Source: Lachnospiraceae bacterium
GTDB lineage: Bacteria > Bacillota > Clostridia > Lachnospirales > Lachnospiraceae
Length of the DNA stretch: 64,000 nt
Reading direction: 5' to 3'
Assembly: GCA_910575445.1 (NCBI GenBank)
Contig: CAJTFW010000009.1
Coordinates: 64,428 to 128,427 of the forward strand
The position numbers were made by a program, and so were the translations under genes. Positions 40,716 to 48,249 of this stretch are shown here, one piece after another. The notes below the pieces were generated by a model, which had not been told where the DNA came from, did not search any database, and saw nothing but the letters and a program-made list of their open reading frames with translations. How positions within the stretch are numbered: position 1 is the first letter of the stretch; every line of letters starts with the position of its first letter.

Positions 40716-41776
40716 TCTTCTTCCTCCCTGCTGTTCTCAATCTCCAATTTATCCGCAAGTTCCCCCTGCTTATTGGGGTATAAATGTGAATAAGTATTTA
40801 ATGTTGTTTCGATTTTCTCATGCCCCAACCGTTCCGCAATGGCTAATGGCGTAAATCCCATTTCCACAAGTAATGAAGCGTGACTATGACGAATATCGTG
40901 CAAACGTATTCTTTTTACCCCGGAAGCCTTGATACCTCTGATAATTTCATGCTCCATATAGGATTTTGTAAAACGGAACATTCTTTCGTCTGCCATAATT
41001 CCGTACAAATGTGAAATATACTCCTTTAATTCTTCTGTCAGAAATGGCGGTATCGTTATGATACGCTTGCTCTTTGGTGTTTTAGGCGGTGTGATAATGT
41101 CCCTGCCCTCTATCCGCTGATAAGACTTATTTACGGAAATGGTACGCTTTTCTAAATCAATATCATTATAGGTTATAGCAAGTAATTCCCCAATCCTCAT
41201 GCCCGTCCAGTAAAGGAGCAGGAACGCCATTTTTGTTTCCGGCTTGTTCTCCACAGTCACAAGAAACTGCTTAAACTCCTGCTTCGTCCAAAACTCCTTT
41301 TCCCCGGCGTGGCTCTTTCCGATACTCCCGGCTTTCCGGCAGGGATTGTCTTTCAAATCATAGTACCGAACCGCATAATTGAAGATTGCCGACAACTGAT
41401 TATTGACCGTTTTCAGATACGTTTCCGAATACCCTTTTTTCATCAGCGCATTTTGCCACGCCCGAATGTCGGAAGCCTTAATCTCATTCATGTTCTTTTT
41501 CTTGAAATATGGAATGATTTTCAGGTCAATAATGAATTTCTTTGTACGCATGGTATTTTCACGCAGACGATGTTCCATATCCTCATAATAGATTTGTACG
41601 AAGTTTTCAAAATTGATGTCTAAATTCCTCTGCTGCTGTTGCAGGAAGTCACGCTCCCATTGCTCCGCTTCCGCTTTTGTCTTAAATCCCCGCTTGTTCT
41701 TCTTGTGGCTTACGCCCTGCCAGTCCTTATAATAGAACTGGCAACGCCACATCTTTCCGTCCCTTGTCGCTGACAT
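40712..41776 (-). CDS. int: Tyrosine integrase of island Z
   Basis: 354 residues, full length. An AP2-like arm-binding domain (MWRCQFYYKDWQGVSHKKNK), a core-binding SAM-like domain (residues 60-160), and the catalytic domain with Arg in TGMRIGELL, Lys beta-hairpin, HDIRHSHASLL, LGHEKIETT and the nucleophile Tyr in TLNTYSHLYPNK. It integrates and, with excisionase, excises the element; the guaA 3' end is its probable site, from the flanking cores. It is the only complete tyrosine integrase in the array. Transcribed with the excisionase from the promoter at 42044-42072 under the divergent repressor. Confidence 0.93.
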   Translation of the reverse strand: MSATRDGKMWRCQFYYKDWQGVSHKKNKRGFKTKAEAEQWERDFLQQQQRNLDINFENFVQIYYEDMEHRLRENTMRTKKFIIDLKIIPYFKKKNMNEIKASDIRAWQNALMKKGYSETYLKTVNNQLSAIFNYAVRYYDLKDNPCRKAGSIGKSHAGEKEFWTKQEFKQFLVTVENKPETKMAFLLLYWTGMRIGELLAITYNDIDLEKRTISVNKSYQRIEGRDIITPPKTPKSKRIITIPPFLTEELKEYISHLYGIMADERMFRFTKSYMEHEIIRGIKASGVKRIRLHDIRHSHASLLVEMGFTPLAIAERLGHEKIETTLNTYSHLYPNKQGELADKLEIENSREEEE

Positions 41777-41791
41777 AAAATCTCTCCTTTC

Positions 41792-41986
41792 CTACATGGC
41801 TACGGTCAGACCGTAGAATTTTTCTTCAAAGTATTTTGTCGGGACTTTGCCGCAGATTGTCCGATAGCCCTTTACTTTCAGTTCCTCATTCAGCCCCCGG
41901 ATAATCTTATAGGCATAACCCGTTGATACGCCAAGCATTTCAGCCGCTTCCTCTGCCGTTACATACATTTTCTTTCCATTCTCCAT
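41792..41986 (-). CDS. xis: Excisionase (Xis-like HTH protein)
   Basis: 64 residues: MYVTAEEAAEMLGVSTGYAY, then KIIRGLNEELKVKGYRTICG and KVPTKYFEEKFYG. A winged-helix of the MerR/Xis class, as in Tn916-like excisionases. It would bend attachment-site DNA so that integrase favours excision. Gene lies 15 bases upstream of int on the same strand. ATG 41986 has AAGGGAAAGGACTAT before it. Expression is from the operator-controlled promoter. Confidence 0.85.
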   Translation of the reverse strand: MENGKKMYVTAEEAAEMLGVSTGYAYKIIRGLNEELKVKGYRTICGKVPTKYFEEKFYGLTVAM

Positions 41987-42015
41987 ATAGTCCTTCCCTT
42001 TCCTTTTTTATTTTA

Positions 42016-42121
42016 GGTACACATATGTGACCTTTATGTTTCTATTATACGGTACACTTTTGTGAACGTCAAGTATTTATTTTATTTTTTTATACACAAA
42101 TGTGTCCTAATGTGATAGAAT
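42016..42121. promoter_or_regulatory. Divergent xis-int / repressor control region with three operators
   Basis: Three related inverted repeats: GGTACACATATGTGACC (42016-42032), GGTACACTTTTGTGAAC (42051-42067) and ATACACAAATGTGTCC (42092-42107). The xis-int promoter is TTGACG (42072-42067) with a 17-base spacer and TATAAT (42049-42044); the second operator fills the spacer. A TAGAAT (42116-42121) facing the other way could serve the repressor gene. Confidence 0.8.
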
Positions 42122-42165
42122 TGAACTAAGCACTGACGAAAATCACATAAATTGGAGGTATTGGC

Positions 42166-42714
42166 ATGACTACCGGGGAAAAGATTAAACACTTTCGGAA
42201 TTTGCGTGGCATATCGCAGGAAACGCTCGGTCAGCTTTCCGGCATCAATTCCGCCACAATAAAGAAATACGAGTATGGCATCCGCAATCCCAAGCCCGAC
42301 CAACTGATGAAAATTGCAAATGCTTTGGGTATCAGTATCAATGTTTTCATGGATTTTGATATAGAAACAGTGTCAGATGTATTGTCTTTGATTTTGAAAA
42401 TGGACGAACAATTAGATATGAACTTTGAAGCAGAGAGATACGAGGACGGAAGTTTCAATCCTGCTACAATCAAAATATCCTTTCAGAACTCTTTGCTCAA
42501 CCATAAATTGGGCGTATACATGAAAGCAAGAGAATTGCAGGAGAACCTTTTAAATGATACGGAACGCTTCTCGTCAGAGGAAGAACACCAACGGGCGATT
42601 GAAGCACTCTCAAAGGATTTGGACGCTGTTAAGCAAAGTATTCTTGATGACAGCAAGATTGTCAAAAAAGGTGTAAGAGGTATATCTGTAAAAATATATC
42701 CCGAAAATGAATAG
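42166..42714 (+). CDS. XRE-family repressor of island Z
   Basis: 182 residues. N-terminal Cro/C1 helix-turn-helix: KIKHFRNLRGISQETLGQLS, then NSATIKKYEYGIRNPKPDQL. The rest is helical with no peptidase motif, so not a LexA/CI type. It is divergent from xis-int and most likely binds the three operators between them to keep the element integrated. ATG 42166 is preceded by AATTGGAGGTATTGGC. The nuclease-like gene follows on the same strand 32 bases on. Confidence 0.88.
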   Translation: MTTGEKIKHFRNLRGISQETLGQLSGINSATIKKYEYGIRNPKPDQLMKIANALGISINVFMDFDIETVSDVLSLILKMDEQLDMNFEAERYEDGSFNPATIKISFQNSLLNHKLGVYMKARELQENLLNDTERFSSEEEHQRAIEALSKDLDAVKQSILDDSKIVKKGVRGISVKIYPENE

Positions 42715-42746
42715 GCTAAAGCTATATCCTCCAAAAGGAGTACACA

Positions 42747-43349
42747 ATGATAAAAAAGAGTATCCGAAAAGAAATTGATAAAGCAATAAAAAATATTTGG
42801 CTTCATAATATCTGCACTGATTATGGTAATGGCTTTCTAATAAAAGAAGCAAGCCTTCAATGCAGTTTATACCACCACTTGCAAAACGAATTAAACCTTT
42901 TGCTTCAACAAAATCACCTATATATTTATCCCGAATTTTATTTTAAGGAACTAAAATTTTTTGCAGATTTAGTAATTGTTGAAATGGATATGGCATCAGA
43001 AACGAAATGGTTGTCTGAAAGAATGACGGACATAGCTGCTATTATAGAATTAAAATATGATGGCGGAAATGCCATGTCAACATCTGATTACATCAAAACC
43101 GATATGCCAAAATTGAAAGAATATGTTCGCAGTCTAAATTATGATTGTCAATATTATTTTGGCGTAATTTATGAAACTGACTGCGAATGGCTGAATTGGT
43201 TTGATAAGCGAAGCACCAATAATTGGGCAAATGGACGTTTAACAGAATTAAATGCCGGATATTTAGGCGAAACTATGTATTTTGAGGTAAATTCATATAA
43301 CAATATGAATTTGCAGCAAAAGAGAACTCCTTGTAATGTTATATTTTAA
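42747..43349 (+). CDS. Predicted PD-(D/E)XK nuclease-like protein
   Basis: 200 residues. The segment EFYFKELKFFADLVIVEMDM and then AAIIELKYDGGNAMSTSDYI show an Asp on one strand and Glu-x-Lys on the next, the PD-(D/E)XK core, with a preceding helix Glu. The pattern DMPKLKEYVRSLNYDCQYYF fits the helix and strand after the core. It may be a small restriction-type nuclease, or a dead member acting as an accessory protein. ATG 42747 after AAAAGGAGTACACA. It is probably cotranscribed with the repressor. Role unknown; an element-borne defence function is possible. Confidence 0.55.
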   Translation: MIKKSIRKEIDKAIKNIWLHNICTDYGNGFLIKEASLQCSLYHHLQNELNLLLQQNHLYIYPEFYFKELKFFADLVIVEMDMASETKWLSERMTDIAAIIELKYDGGNAMSTSDYIKTDMPKLKEYVRSLNYDCQYYFGVIYETDCEWLNWFDKRSTNNWANGRLTELNAGYLGETMYFEVNSYNNMNLQQKRTPCNVIF

Positions 43350-43491
43350 TACATATCAAATAAAGTATACATCGTCTTATTACAATCAAGAAACGATATG
43401 AAATCTGCCACACTTTAGAGAGCCTTAGTGACATTTGAATTTTCTTGTGATATAGTAGACTTCCACTTTTAAGAAAAGGAGTTGATGATAT
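43350..43491. other. Short intergenic region before 43492
   Basis: 140 bases with a weak promoter-like TTTTCTTGTGATATAGTAG; nothing else seen. Confidence 0.3.
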
Positions 43492-43959
43492 ATGCCACAA
43501 ATGAACAAAGGCGGTAAATTTATTTTCGGGAAATCACTGATACGAGATGATTTGACAATCCATCTCCCCACACAGGCTCTTACAGAGTACAACGCCACAA
43601 TAGAGAAAAAAGTCTATCTTTTTACTGGAAGCAAAATCACTGGCGGCTTTTGTGTGACAAGAAAAGGATTGTTAGAACCGTCAAAGTTAGGACACATTCT
43701 TACTGATAATCCGGCTTTACTGAATTATCAGACCGCAGAGGGCGAATTTGTTAAATACAAAGGGCGGTCATACTGTTGGGTAAATATTTCAGAAAATGGT
43801 ATAATTCAGCTTAATCAGCAGATATTAGACTTTCTTAATATGAAAATTGGAATGGAACTATTGTCTATCCGAAGCAGTGATATAGCTTTTACAATGGGTG
43901 CAACCGGTCCTCTGTTGGAAAGAGCCGACAACTATGAGGGAGAAATTCCTCTTTATTAA
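43492..43959 (+). CDS. Hypothetical protein at the guaA-proximal end
   Basis: 155 residues, beta-rich start (GKFIFGKSLIRDDLTIHLPT) then ASN-rich middle and RSSDIAFTMGATGPLLERAD. I do not recognise the family with certainty; similar short proteins occur in clostridial genomes and may be regulators. The start ATG 43492 follows AAAGGAGTTGATGATAT. It is the last gene before the attachment end of island Z; the next 130 bases hold the element-end repeat and hairpin. No membrane segment. Confidence 0.55.
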   Translation: MPQMNKGGKFIFGKSLIRDDLTIHLPTQALTEYNATIEKKVYLFTGSKITGGFCVTRKGLLEPSKLGHILTDNPALLNYQTAEGEFVKYKGRSYCWVNISENGIIQLNQQILDFLNMKIGMELLSIRSSDIAFTMGATGPLLERADNYEGEIPLY

Positions 43960-43965
43960 AAAGGC

Positions 43966-44021
43966 AGGTATCACGATACCCGCCCAAAATCCAGTATTTC
44001 TCAAATAATTAGAGCCATTTT
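43966..44021. repeat. Element-end repeat, right copy
   Basis: Matches 5673-5727. It includes GGTATCACGATACC and, at 43999-44020, arm sites TAGAGCCATTTTAGAGCC 11 bases apart. Confidence 0.75.
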
Positions 44022-44041
44022 AGAGCCAACAGGCATAAAGC

Positions 44042-44080
44042 AATCCCGGAAATGCCCATTTTATCAGCATTTCTGGGATT
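44042..44080. terminator. Hairpin at the island Z / guaA end
   Basis: AATCCCGGAAATG and CATTTCTGGGATT form a 13-pair stem (one G-U) with a 13-base loop. It lies 8 bases past the guaA stop and may end guaA transcription, supplied by the integrated element. Confidence 0.6.
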
Positions 44081-44087
44081 TTATCCG

Positions 44088-45629
44088 TTACTCGAACTCA
44101 ATCGTCCCCGGCGGTTTACTCGTCAAATCATACAGCACCCGATTAACCCCTTTCACTTCATTAATAATCCTGCTTGTCACTTTCAATAGCACTTCATACG
44201 GCAATTCTGCACATTCAGCGGTCATAAAATCACTAGTATTTACTGCCCGCAGTGCCACGGCGTAATCGTAAGTTCTAAAGTCTCCCATCACACCTACGGA
44301 CCGCATATTGGTCAGACCAGCAAAGTATTGGCCAAGGCCTTTGTCAAGCCCTGCCTTTGCAATCTCTTCCCGGTAGATGTAGTCTGCGTCCTGCACAATG
44401 CGAACTTTTTCTTCGGTTACTTCTCCAATAATGCGGATGCCAAGTCCTGGGCCTGGGAAGGGTTGGCGGTAAACTAGGTATTCTGGGATGCCAAGCTCTA
44501 GACCAGCTTTTCGTACTTCATCCTTAAAGAGCATCCGCAGTGGTTCAATAATCTCTTTAAAATCGACGACATCGGGAAGTCCGCCTACGTTATGGTGAGA
44601 TTTGATAACAGCAGATTTTCCAAGGCCGGATTCGATAACATCGGGATAGATAGTTCCCTGTACCAGAAAATCCACAGCACCGATTTTCTTTGCTTCTTCT
44701 TCAAAGACTCGGATAAATTCTTCACCGATAATCTTTCTCTTGGTCTCTGGTTCGGTGACGCCTTTTAACTTATCATAATAGCGTTTCTGTGCATTGACGC
44801 GGATAAAGTTTAGTTCATAGGGGCCTTCTGGTCCAAAGACAGCTTCTACTTCATCCCCTTCATTTTTCCGAAGAAGCCCATGGTCTACAAAGACACAGGT
44901 GAGCTGTTTTCCAATGGCTTTTGACAAAAGCACTGCTGCTACAGAAGAATCAACACCACCAGAGAGTGCACAAAGTACCTTGCCATCTCCAACTTTTTCT
45001 CTGACTTGTCGAATGGTCTCTTCTACAAAGGAGCCCATCTGCCAATCACCTGCACATTTACAGACGTTATAGACAAAGTTTCGAAGCATCTTCTGGCCTT
45101 CTTTGGTGTGCATAACTTCTGGATGGAATTGTGTCGCATAGATTTTCTTATCAGGACATTCCATCGCTGCTACGGGACAGACAGGAGTATGTGCAGTTAT
45201 GCGAAATCCTTCCGGCGCCTGTGCAATGTAGTCCGTGTGACTCATCCATGCCACCGTTGATTCCTCTACATCCTGAAAAAGTGCAGAGCTTTTGTCCACT
45301 TGTACCTGTGTATGTCCATATTCGCTGGTGGGAGCTGTCTCAACCCTTCCTCCTAAGCTGTATGCGATAAGCTGGGAACCATAGCAGATTCCAAGTATTG
45401 GGATATCTAAGTCAAAAATTTCTCTCTGATAATGTGGCGAAGCCTCGTCATAAACGCTGTTTGGCCCGCCGGTAAAGATGATTCCCTTGGGATGCATCTC
45501 TTTTATTTTCTGAAGGCTTATTGTATATGGGTGCACTTCACAATATACATTACATTCTCTGACTCTGCGCGCAATCAGCTGATTATACTGCCCGCCAAAG
45601 TCCAGTACGACAACCATCTCTCTTGCCAA
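44088..45629 (-). CDS. guaA: GMP synthase (glutamine-hydrolysing)
   Basis: 513 residues, full length. The glutaminase domain has the nucleophile Cys in [16 protein letters not shown] and His/Glu in [11 protein letters not shown]. The ATP-pyrophosphatase has the PP-loop [17 protein letters not shown], and the dimerisation end is [13 protein letters not shown]. It converts XMP to GMP. The start is TTG at 45629, since TGAGGAGGAAAATAGT precedes it by the right distance and ATG at 45617 is too far. The last ten bases of the gene (44090-44099) are the att core; the insertion leaves the coding sequence and stop intact. Promoter TTGCCA-17-TATAAT at 45688-45660. Confidence 0.97.
   Translation of the reverse strand: MAREMVVVLDFGGQYNQLIARRVRECNVYCEVHPYTISLQKIKEMHPKGIIFTGGPNSVYDEASPHYQREIFDLDIPILGICYGSQLIAYSLGGRVETAPTSEYGHTQVQVDKSSALFQDVEESTVAWMSHTDYIAQAPEGFRITAHTPVCPVAAMECPDKKIYATQFHPEVMHTKEGQKMLRNFVYNVCKCAGDWQMGSFVEETIRQVREKVGDGKVLCALSGGVDSSVAAVLLSKAIGKQLTCVFVDHGLLRKNEGDEVEAVFGPEGPYELNFIRVNAQKRYYDKLKGVTEPETKRKIIGEEFIRVFEEEAKKIGAVDFLVQGTIYPDVIESGLGKSAVIKSHHNVGGLPDVVDFKEIIEPLRMLFKDEVRKAGLELGIPEYLVYRQPFPGPGLGIRIIGEVTEEKVRIVQDADYIYREEIAKAGLDKGLGQYFAGLTNMRSVGVMGDFRTYDYAVALRAVNTSDFMTAECAELPYEVLLKVTSRIINEVKGVNRVLYDLTSKPPGTIEFE
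44090..44099. other. att core 4 (Z/guaA junction)
   Basis: ACTCGAACTC at the end of guaA, reading GAG TTC GAG T on the coding strand. Identical bases occur at 11016, 13282 and 32821. Confidence 0.8.
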
Positions 45630-45659
45630 ACTATTTTCCTCCTCAGTGTATTTGAAAAC

Positions 45660-45688
45660 ATTATACGTTATGCCTTATCTCTTGGCAA
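45660..45688 (-). promoter_or_regulatory. guaA promoter
   Basis: On the minus strand TTGCCA (45688-45683), 17 bases, TATAAT (45665-45660). It is 30 bases before the start codon. No purine riboswitch was noticed. Confidence 0.75.
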
Positions 45689-45722
45689 GCACAAAGAGAA
45701 GAAAATCTGTAATAAACGTTTC

Positions 45723-46388
45723 TTATGCAACAGCGGTTTTTTTGACTTGAAGCAGCGCAGATGCAACAGATGGTATGGACAGTACAACCATCGTAAGCAG
45801 CGCTTCTGTCAGTAAGAAGCTATAATTATATACGATAGGATAGACACTTTTTAAAAATTGTGGAAAACTATCTGGCATATAACTCATCCAATAGAGGTAT
45901 CCGCCCAGAGCATGAAAAGCTCCTCTTGCTAGTACCGCGGCAAAATATCCCTTAAGTAATCCTTTGGGGCTTTTTGCAAAAAATCCGGCAATACCAAGCG
46001 CCGCAAATGCCAGAATATAATCGCAACAGACCTGGAAAAAGGAAAGTACATATGGCTCCTGGATAAATTGTAAGATTCCATAAGCCAGTCCCACCAATAT
46101 GCCAGCCCTTACCCCATACCAGTTGGCTATCAGCACAATAAACAACATACTGCAAAGCGTTACACTCCCGCCCCAGGGCATCTTTAAAATCTTAATATAG
46201 GAAGTGATAAAGGCAAGTGCAATCGCCGCCGCACAAAAGACCAGTTGTTTTGTAGACATCTTGCACTTTACAGAATTTTTTCCAGCAAAAAAAGTAGCCA
46301 ATAGAAACCATATGATTCCAGCCAGAATACATGCCAGGTATCCGGCAGTCGTCAGTCCCCCTTCGGCAGTTACCAAGAATGAAAACAT
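45723..46388 (-). CDS. thiT: Thiamine ECF transporter S component
   Basis: 221 residues with six membrane spans. The L1 region and thiamine-binding residues are in VLSFFQVCCDYILAFAALGI with preceding GYSQFIQEPY-type segment (GILQFIQEPYVLSFFQ), and the later GGYLYWMSYMPDSFPQFLKS matches ThiT. It captures thiamine and works with the shared ECF ATPase module encoded elsewhere. ATG 46388 is taken because AAAGGAGGTTCTTTT precedes it, and the longer frame to 46433 covers the riboswitch platform. A TPP riboswitch controls it. No co-transcribed thiamine genes. Confidence 0.92.
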   Translation of the reverse strand: MFSFLVTAEGGLTTAGYLACILAGIIWFLLATFFAGKNSVKCKMSTKQLVFCAAAIALAFITSYIKILKMPWGGSVTLCSMLFIVLIANWYGVRAGILVGLAYGILQFIQEPYVLSFFQVCCDYILAFAALGIAGFFAKSPKGLLKGYFAAVLARGAFHALGGYLYWMSYMPDSFPQFLKSVYPIVYNYSFLLTEALLTMVVLSIPSVASALLQVKKTAVA

Positions 46389-46392
46389 AAAA

Positions 46393-46431
46393 GAACCTCC
46401 TTTTATCTTTGACAGAAAACAAAGGAGGTTC
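46393..46431 (-). promoter_or_regulatory. SD-sequestering hairpin of the thiT riboswitch
   Basis: GAACCTCCTTTT pairs with AAAGGAGGTTC, hiding the ribosome site of thiT. The stem is followed by TTTTATG, so it could act as terminator as well. Expression platform of the TPP riboswitch. Confidence 0.75.
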
Positions 46432-46545
46432 AAAAAAGCATCTATAACATATCCCTACGTTGGCATTATCCAAATCAGGTTTTAGGTCAGGGCAAGACTA
46501 GCCCACTCTCAGCCTGCTCCCATGCAAGCTCCCTTGTCATCTATC
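46432..46545 (-). ncRNA. TPP riboswitch
   Basis: On the minus strand the two conserved TPP-binding parts are present: GGCTGAGAG (46505-46514) and ACCTGATTTGGATAATGCCA followed by ACGTAGGGA (46480-46452). It precedes thiT, as expected. Confidence 0.95.
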
Positions 46546-46606
46546 TTATGTGGTTTTACAGAGATTATAATATACATATATGTGGAGTATGTCAAGTGCT
46601 ATCTTC

Positions 46607-46864
46607 TTACACCTGATGCTGCTGCAAATATTTTTCCCTTGTAGCAAGCCCTCCGCGGATATGTCTTTCCGATTTATTCACATCTAGTACCTTTCGTGCC
46701 TCTGATGCCAGATGAGGGTTGATATAGAGAAGACGTTCTGCTACATCCTTATGAACCGTTGATTTGCTAACCCCGAAGCTCTGAGCAGTCTGGCGAACGG
46801 TTGCATTATTTTGAATAATATAATTGGCTATCCTGACGGCTCTCTCTGAAATATAATCTTTCAA
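46607..46864 (-). CDS. spoIIID: Sporulation transcriptional regulator SpoIIID
   Basis: 85 residues. Helix-turn-helix ATVRQTAQSFGVSKSTVHKD, then VAERLLYINPHLASEARKVL and the basic tail ERHIRGGLATREKYLQQHQ, all characteristic of SpoIIID. It acts in the mother cell to reset sigma-E and sigma-K regulons. This is evidence that the host forms spores. A single-gene unit upstream of the thiT riboswitch region, transcribed on its own. Confidence 0.95.
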   Translation of the reverse strand: MKDYISERAVRIANYIIQNNATVRQTAQSFGVSKSTVHKDVAERLLYINPHLASEARKVLDVNKSERHIRGGLATREKYLQQHQV

Positions 46865-46972
46865 CGAAAATCCCCTGAAATGAACTGTTTTTACAATCTA
46901 TGCAGAGATTCGTTTCAATATGTTTCAGAAGATATGTCTTTCTTAGATTTCGTTATCAGCCCTTTTATTCTT

Positions 46973-47650
46973 TTAAAAAAAGAGTTCTTCGTCCTCTATC
47001 TGGTCAAAAAGAGCTTCTAGTTCCTGGTCATAGAGTTCTAGTGCTTTTGCAATTCGCTCTTCTGCTGCTTGATTCCCGGTTCTCTCGTATAATTTTTCTG
47101 CTGCACCAAAGAGCACGTCATTTTCTTCTGAACATGCGGTTCCTTCAGGAATAAAGCGCTCTACTACTTCTTCTGCTCCTTTAAAGTCATCCACTCCCAT
47201 ACGCGCATAGATAAGCGCGGCTGCCGCATAAGGGTTATCCGATTCTTCCTGATACCATCTCTCCCCGTAGGTGTAGGCCTCTTGATATTTTTCCTGTTCT
47301 TGCAGGGCAATCATAATATGAAATCTTAGGTTGGTCGGGCTGTCTTCTCTCCACTGAAACATCGCTATCAGTTCTTCACATACCGTCTGAAGCCTTTTAT
47401 GCTCTCTCATGGTATCGAGCATATCCTGATAGTCTAGAAGCCATTCTTCCACGCCAAACAGAAAATCGTTGTTATCATCGATTTCATATAGTTCTTGTGC
47501 ATACTCTGGATTTTGTTCTCTTTCTTCTTGAATAATATCTTTTAGCTGCTGATAACACTGGTCCCATATAGACAGATGAATCTTCCCTGATGCCATATCA
47601 CTGTAGCACTGCTCAGATAATTTTGCAAATAGCTTCCACTGTTTATTCAT
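46973..47650 (-). CDS. TPR-like helical protein
   Basis: 225 residues, acidic and helical. Repeats resembling tetratricopeptides are seen at RFHIMIALQEQEKYQEAYTY and ALIYARMGVDDFKGAEEVVE. The end LYDQELEALFDQIEDEELFF is very acidic. Not a recognised enzyme. It overlaps the macro-domain gene's stop by eight bases, so the two are likely cotranscribed and could work together, with TPR binding a partner protein. No membrane segment. Confidence 0.6.
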   Translation of the reverse strand: MNKQWKLFAKLSEQCYSDMASGKIHLSIWDQCYQQLKDIIQEEREQNPEYAQELYEIDDNNDFLFGVEEWLLDYQDMLDTMREHKRLQTVCEELIAMFQWREDSPTNLRFHIMIALQEQEKYQEAYTYGERWYQEESDNPYAAAALIYARMGVDDFKGAEEVVERFIPEGTACSEENDVLFGAAEKLYERTGNQAAEERIAKALELYDQELEALFDQIEDEELFF

Positions 47651-48170
47651 TTACGTTTCCCCTTTCTTGTGCAGATACAAGCGCTTCTTCGTAATAGCTT
47701 TTGGTCTGTTCATCAAAGCATACCATCTGTACTTCTTCTAATTCTGTATGTTCTCTACAGAAAGTAAGTATGGTATCTATGGCTATCACAGAGGCTTTCT
47801 CCAATGGGAAATGGTAGATGCCAGTGCTGATGGAAGGAAAGGCGATAGTCTTGCAACCATTTTCTATGGCCAATCGCAGACAGTTTTTATAGCAACTCTT
47901 TAACAGAGCTTCTTCTCCTTTTCCTCCTCCATTCCAGACGGGACCTGGTGTGTGGATGATATATTTAGCTAAAAGACGATAGCCTTTGGTGATTTTAGCT
48001 TGTCCGGTCTTACAGCCATGCAACGTGCGACATTCTGCAAGCAGCTCTGGGCCAGCAGCGCGGTGGATAGCACCATCTACACCTCCACCGCCTAAGAGGC
48101 TTGTGTTGGCCGCATTGACAATCGCATCTGTTGATACTTTAGTTATATCCCCTAACACAATCTTTAGCAT
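47643..48170 (-). CDS. Macro-domain protein, O-acetyl-ADP-ribose deacetylase type
   Basis: 175 residues. The ADP-ribose-binding loops are DAIVNAANTSLLGGGGVDGA with following IHRAAGPELLAECRTLHGC and the second loop FPSISTGIYHFPLEKA. This is the MacroD/YmdB class that removes acetyl from O-acetyl-ADP-ribose or ADP-ribose from proteins. A chromosomal housekeeping gene; frequently found outside mobile DNA. ATG 48170 after AAAGGGATG-type leader (SD GGGGGATAAAGGG). Confidence 0.95.
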   Translation of the reverse strand: MLKIVLGDITKVSTDAIVNAANTSLLGGGGVDGAIHRAAGPELLAECRTLHGCKTGQAKITKGYRLLAKYIIHTPGPVWNGGGKGEEALLKSCYKNCLRLAIENGCKTIAFPSISTGIYHFPLEKASVIAIDTILTFCREHTELEEVQMVCFDEQTKSYYEEALVSAQERGNVNE

Positions 48171-48249
48171 CCCTTTATCCCCCTGTTTTGTTTTTTATTG
48201 AGATTATACTATACCTCCTCAACTTCCACAAGGGAGGGAACGGGGAAAT

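Larger units (their letters stand above)
32821..44099. mobile_element. Island Z: 11.3-kb integrative element at guaA
   Basis: Bounded by att core 3 and the guaA core. It encodes an intact tyrosine integrase, excisionase, repressor, RHH protein, replication ATPase and MobV relaxase (frameshifted). Cargo: a ParA-led operon, YjdF, a Vat-like acetyltransferase, a HEAT-repeat protein and two small genes. The integrase lies about 2.3 kb from the guaA end instead of next to it. Confidence 0.7.

Noticed and set aside
43966-44021. guaA terminator formed by GGTATCACGATACC
   Set aside because: It is too far from guaA and the same sequence is an island-end repeat; the hairpin at 44042-44080 is better placed.
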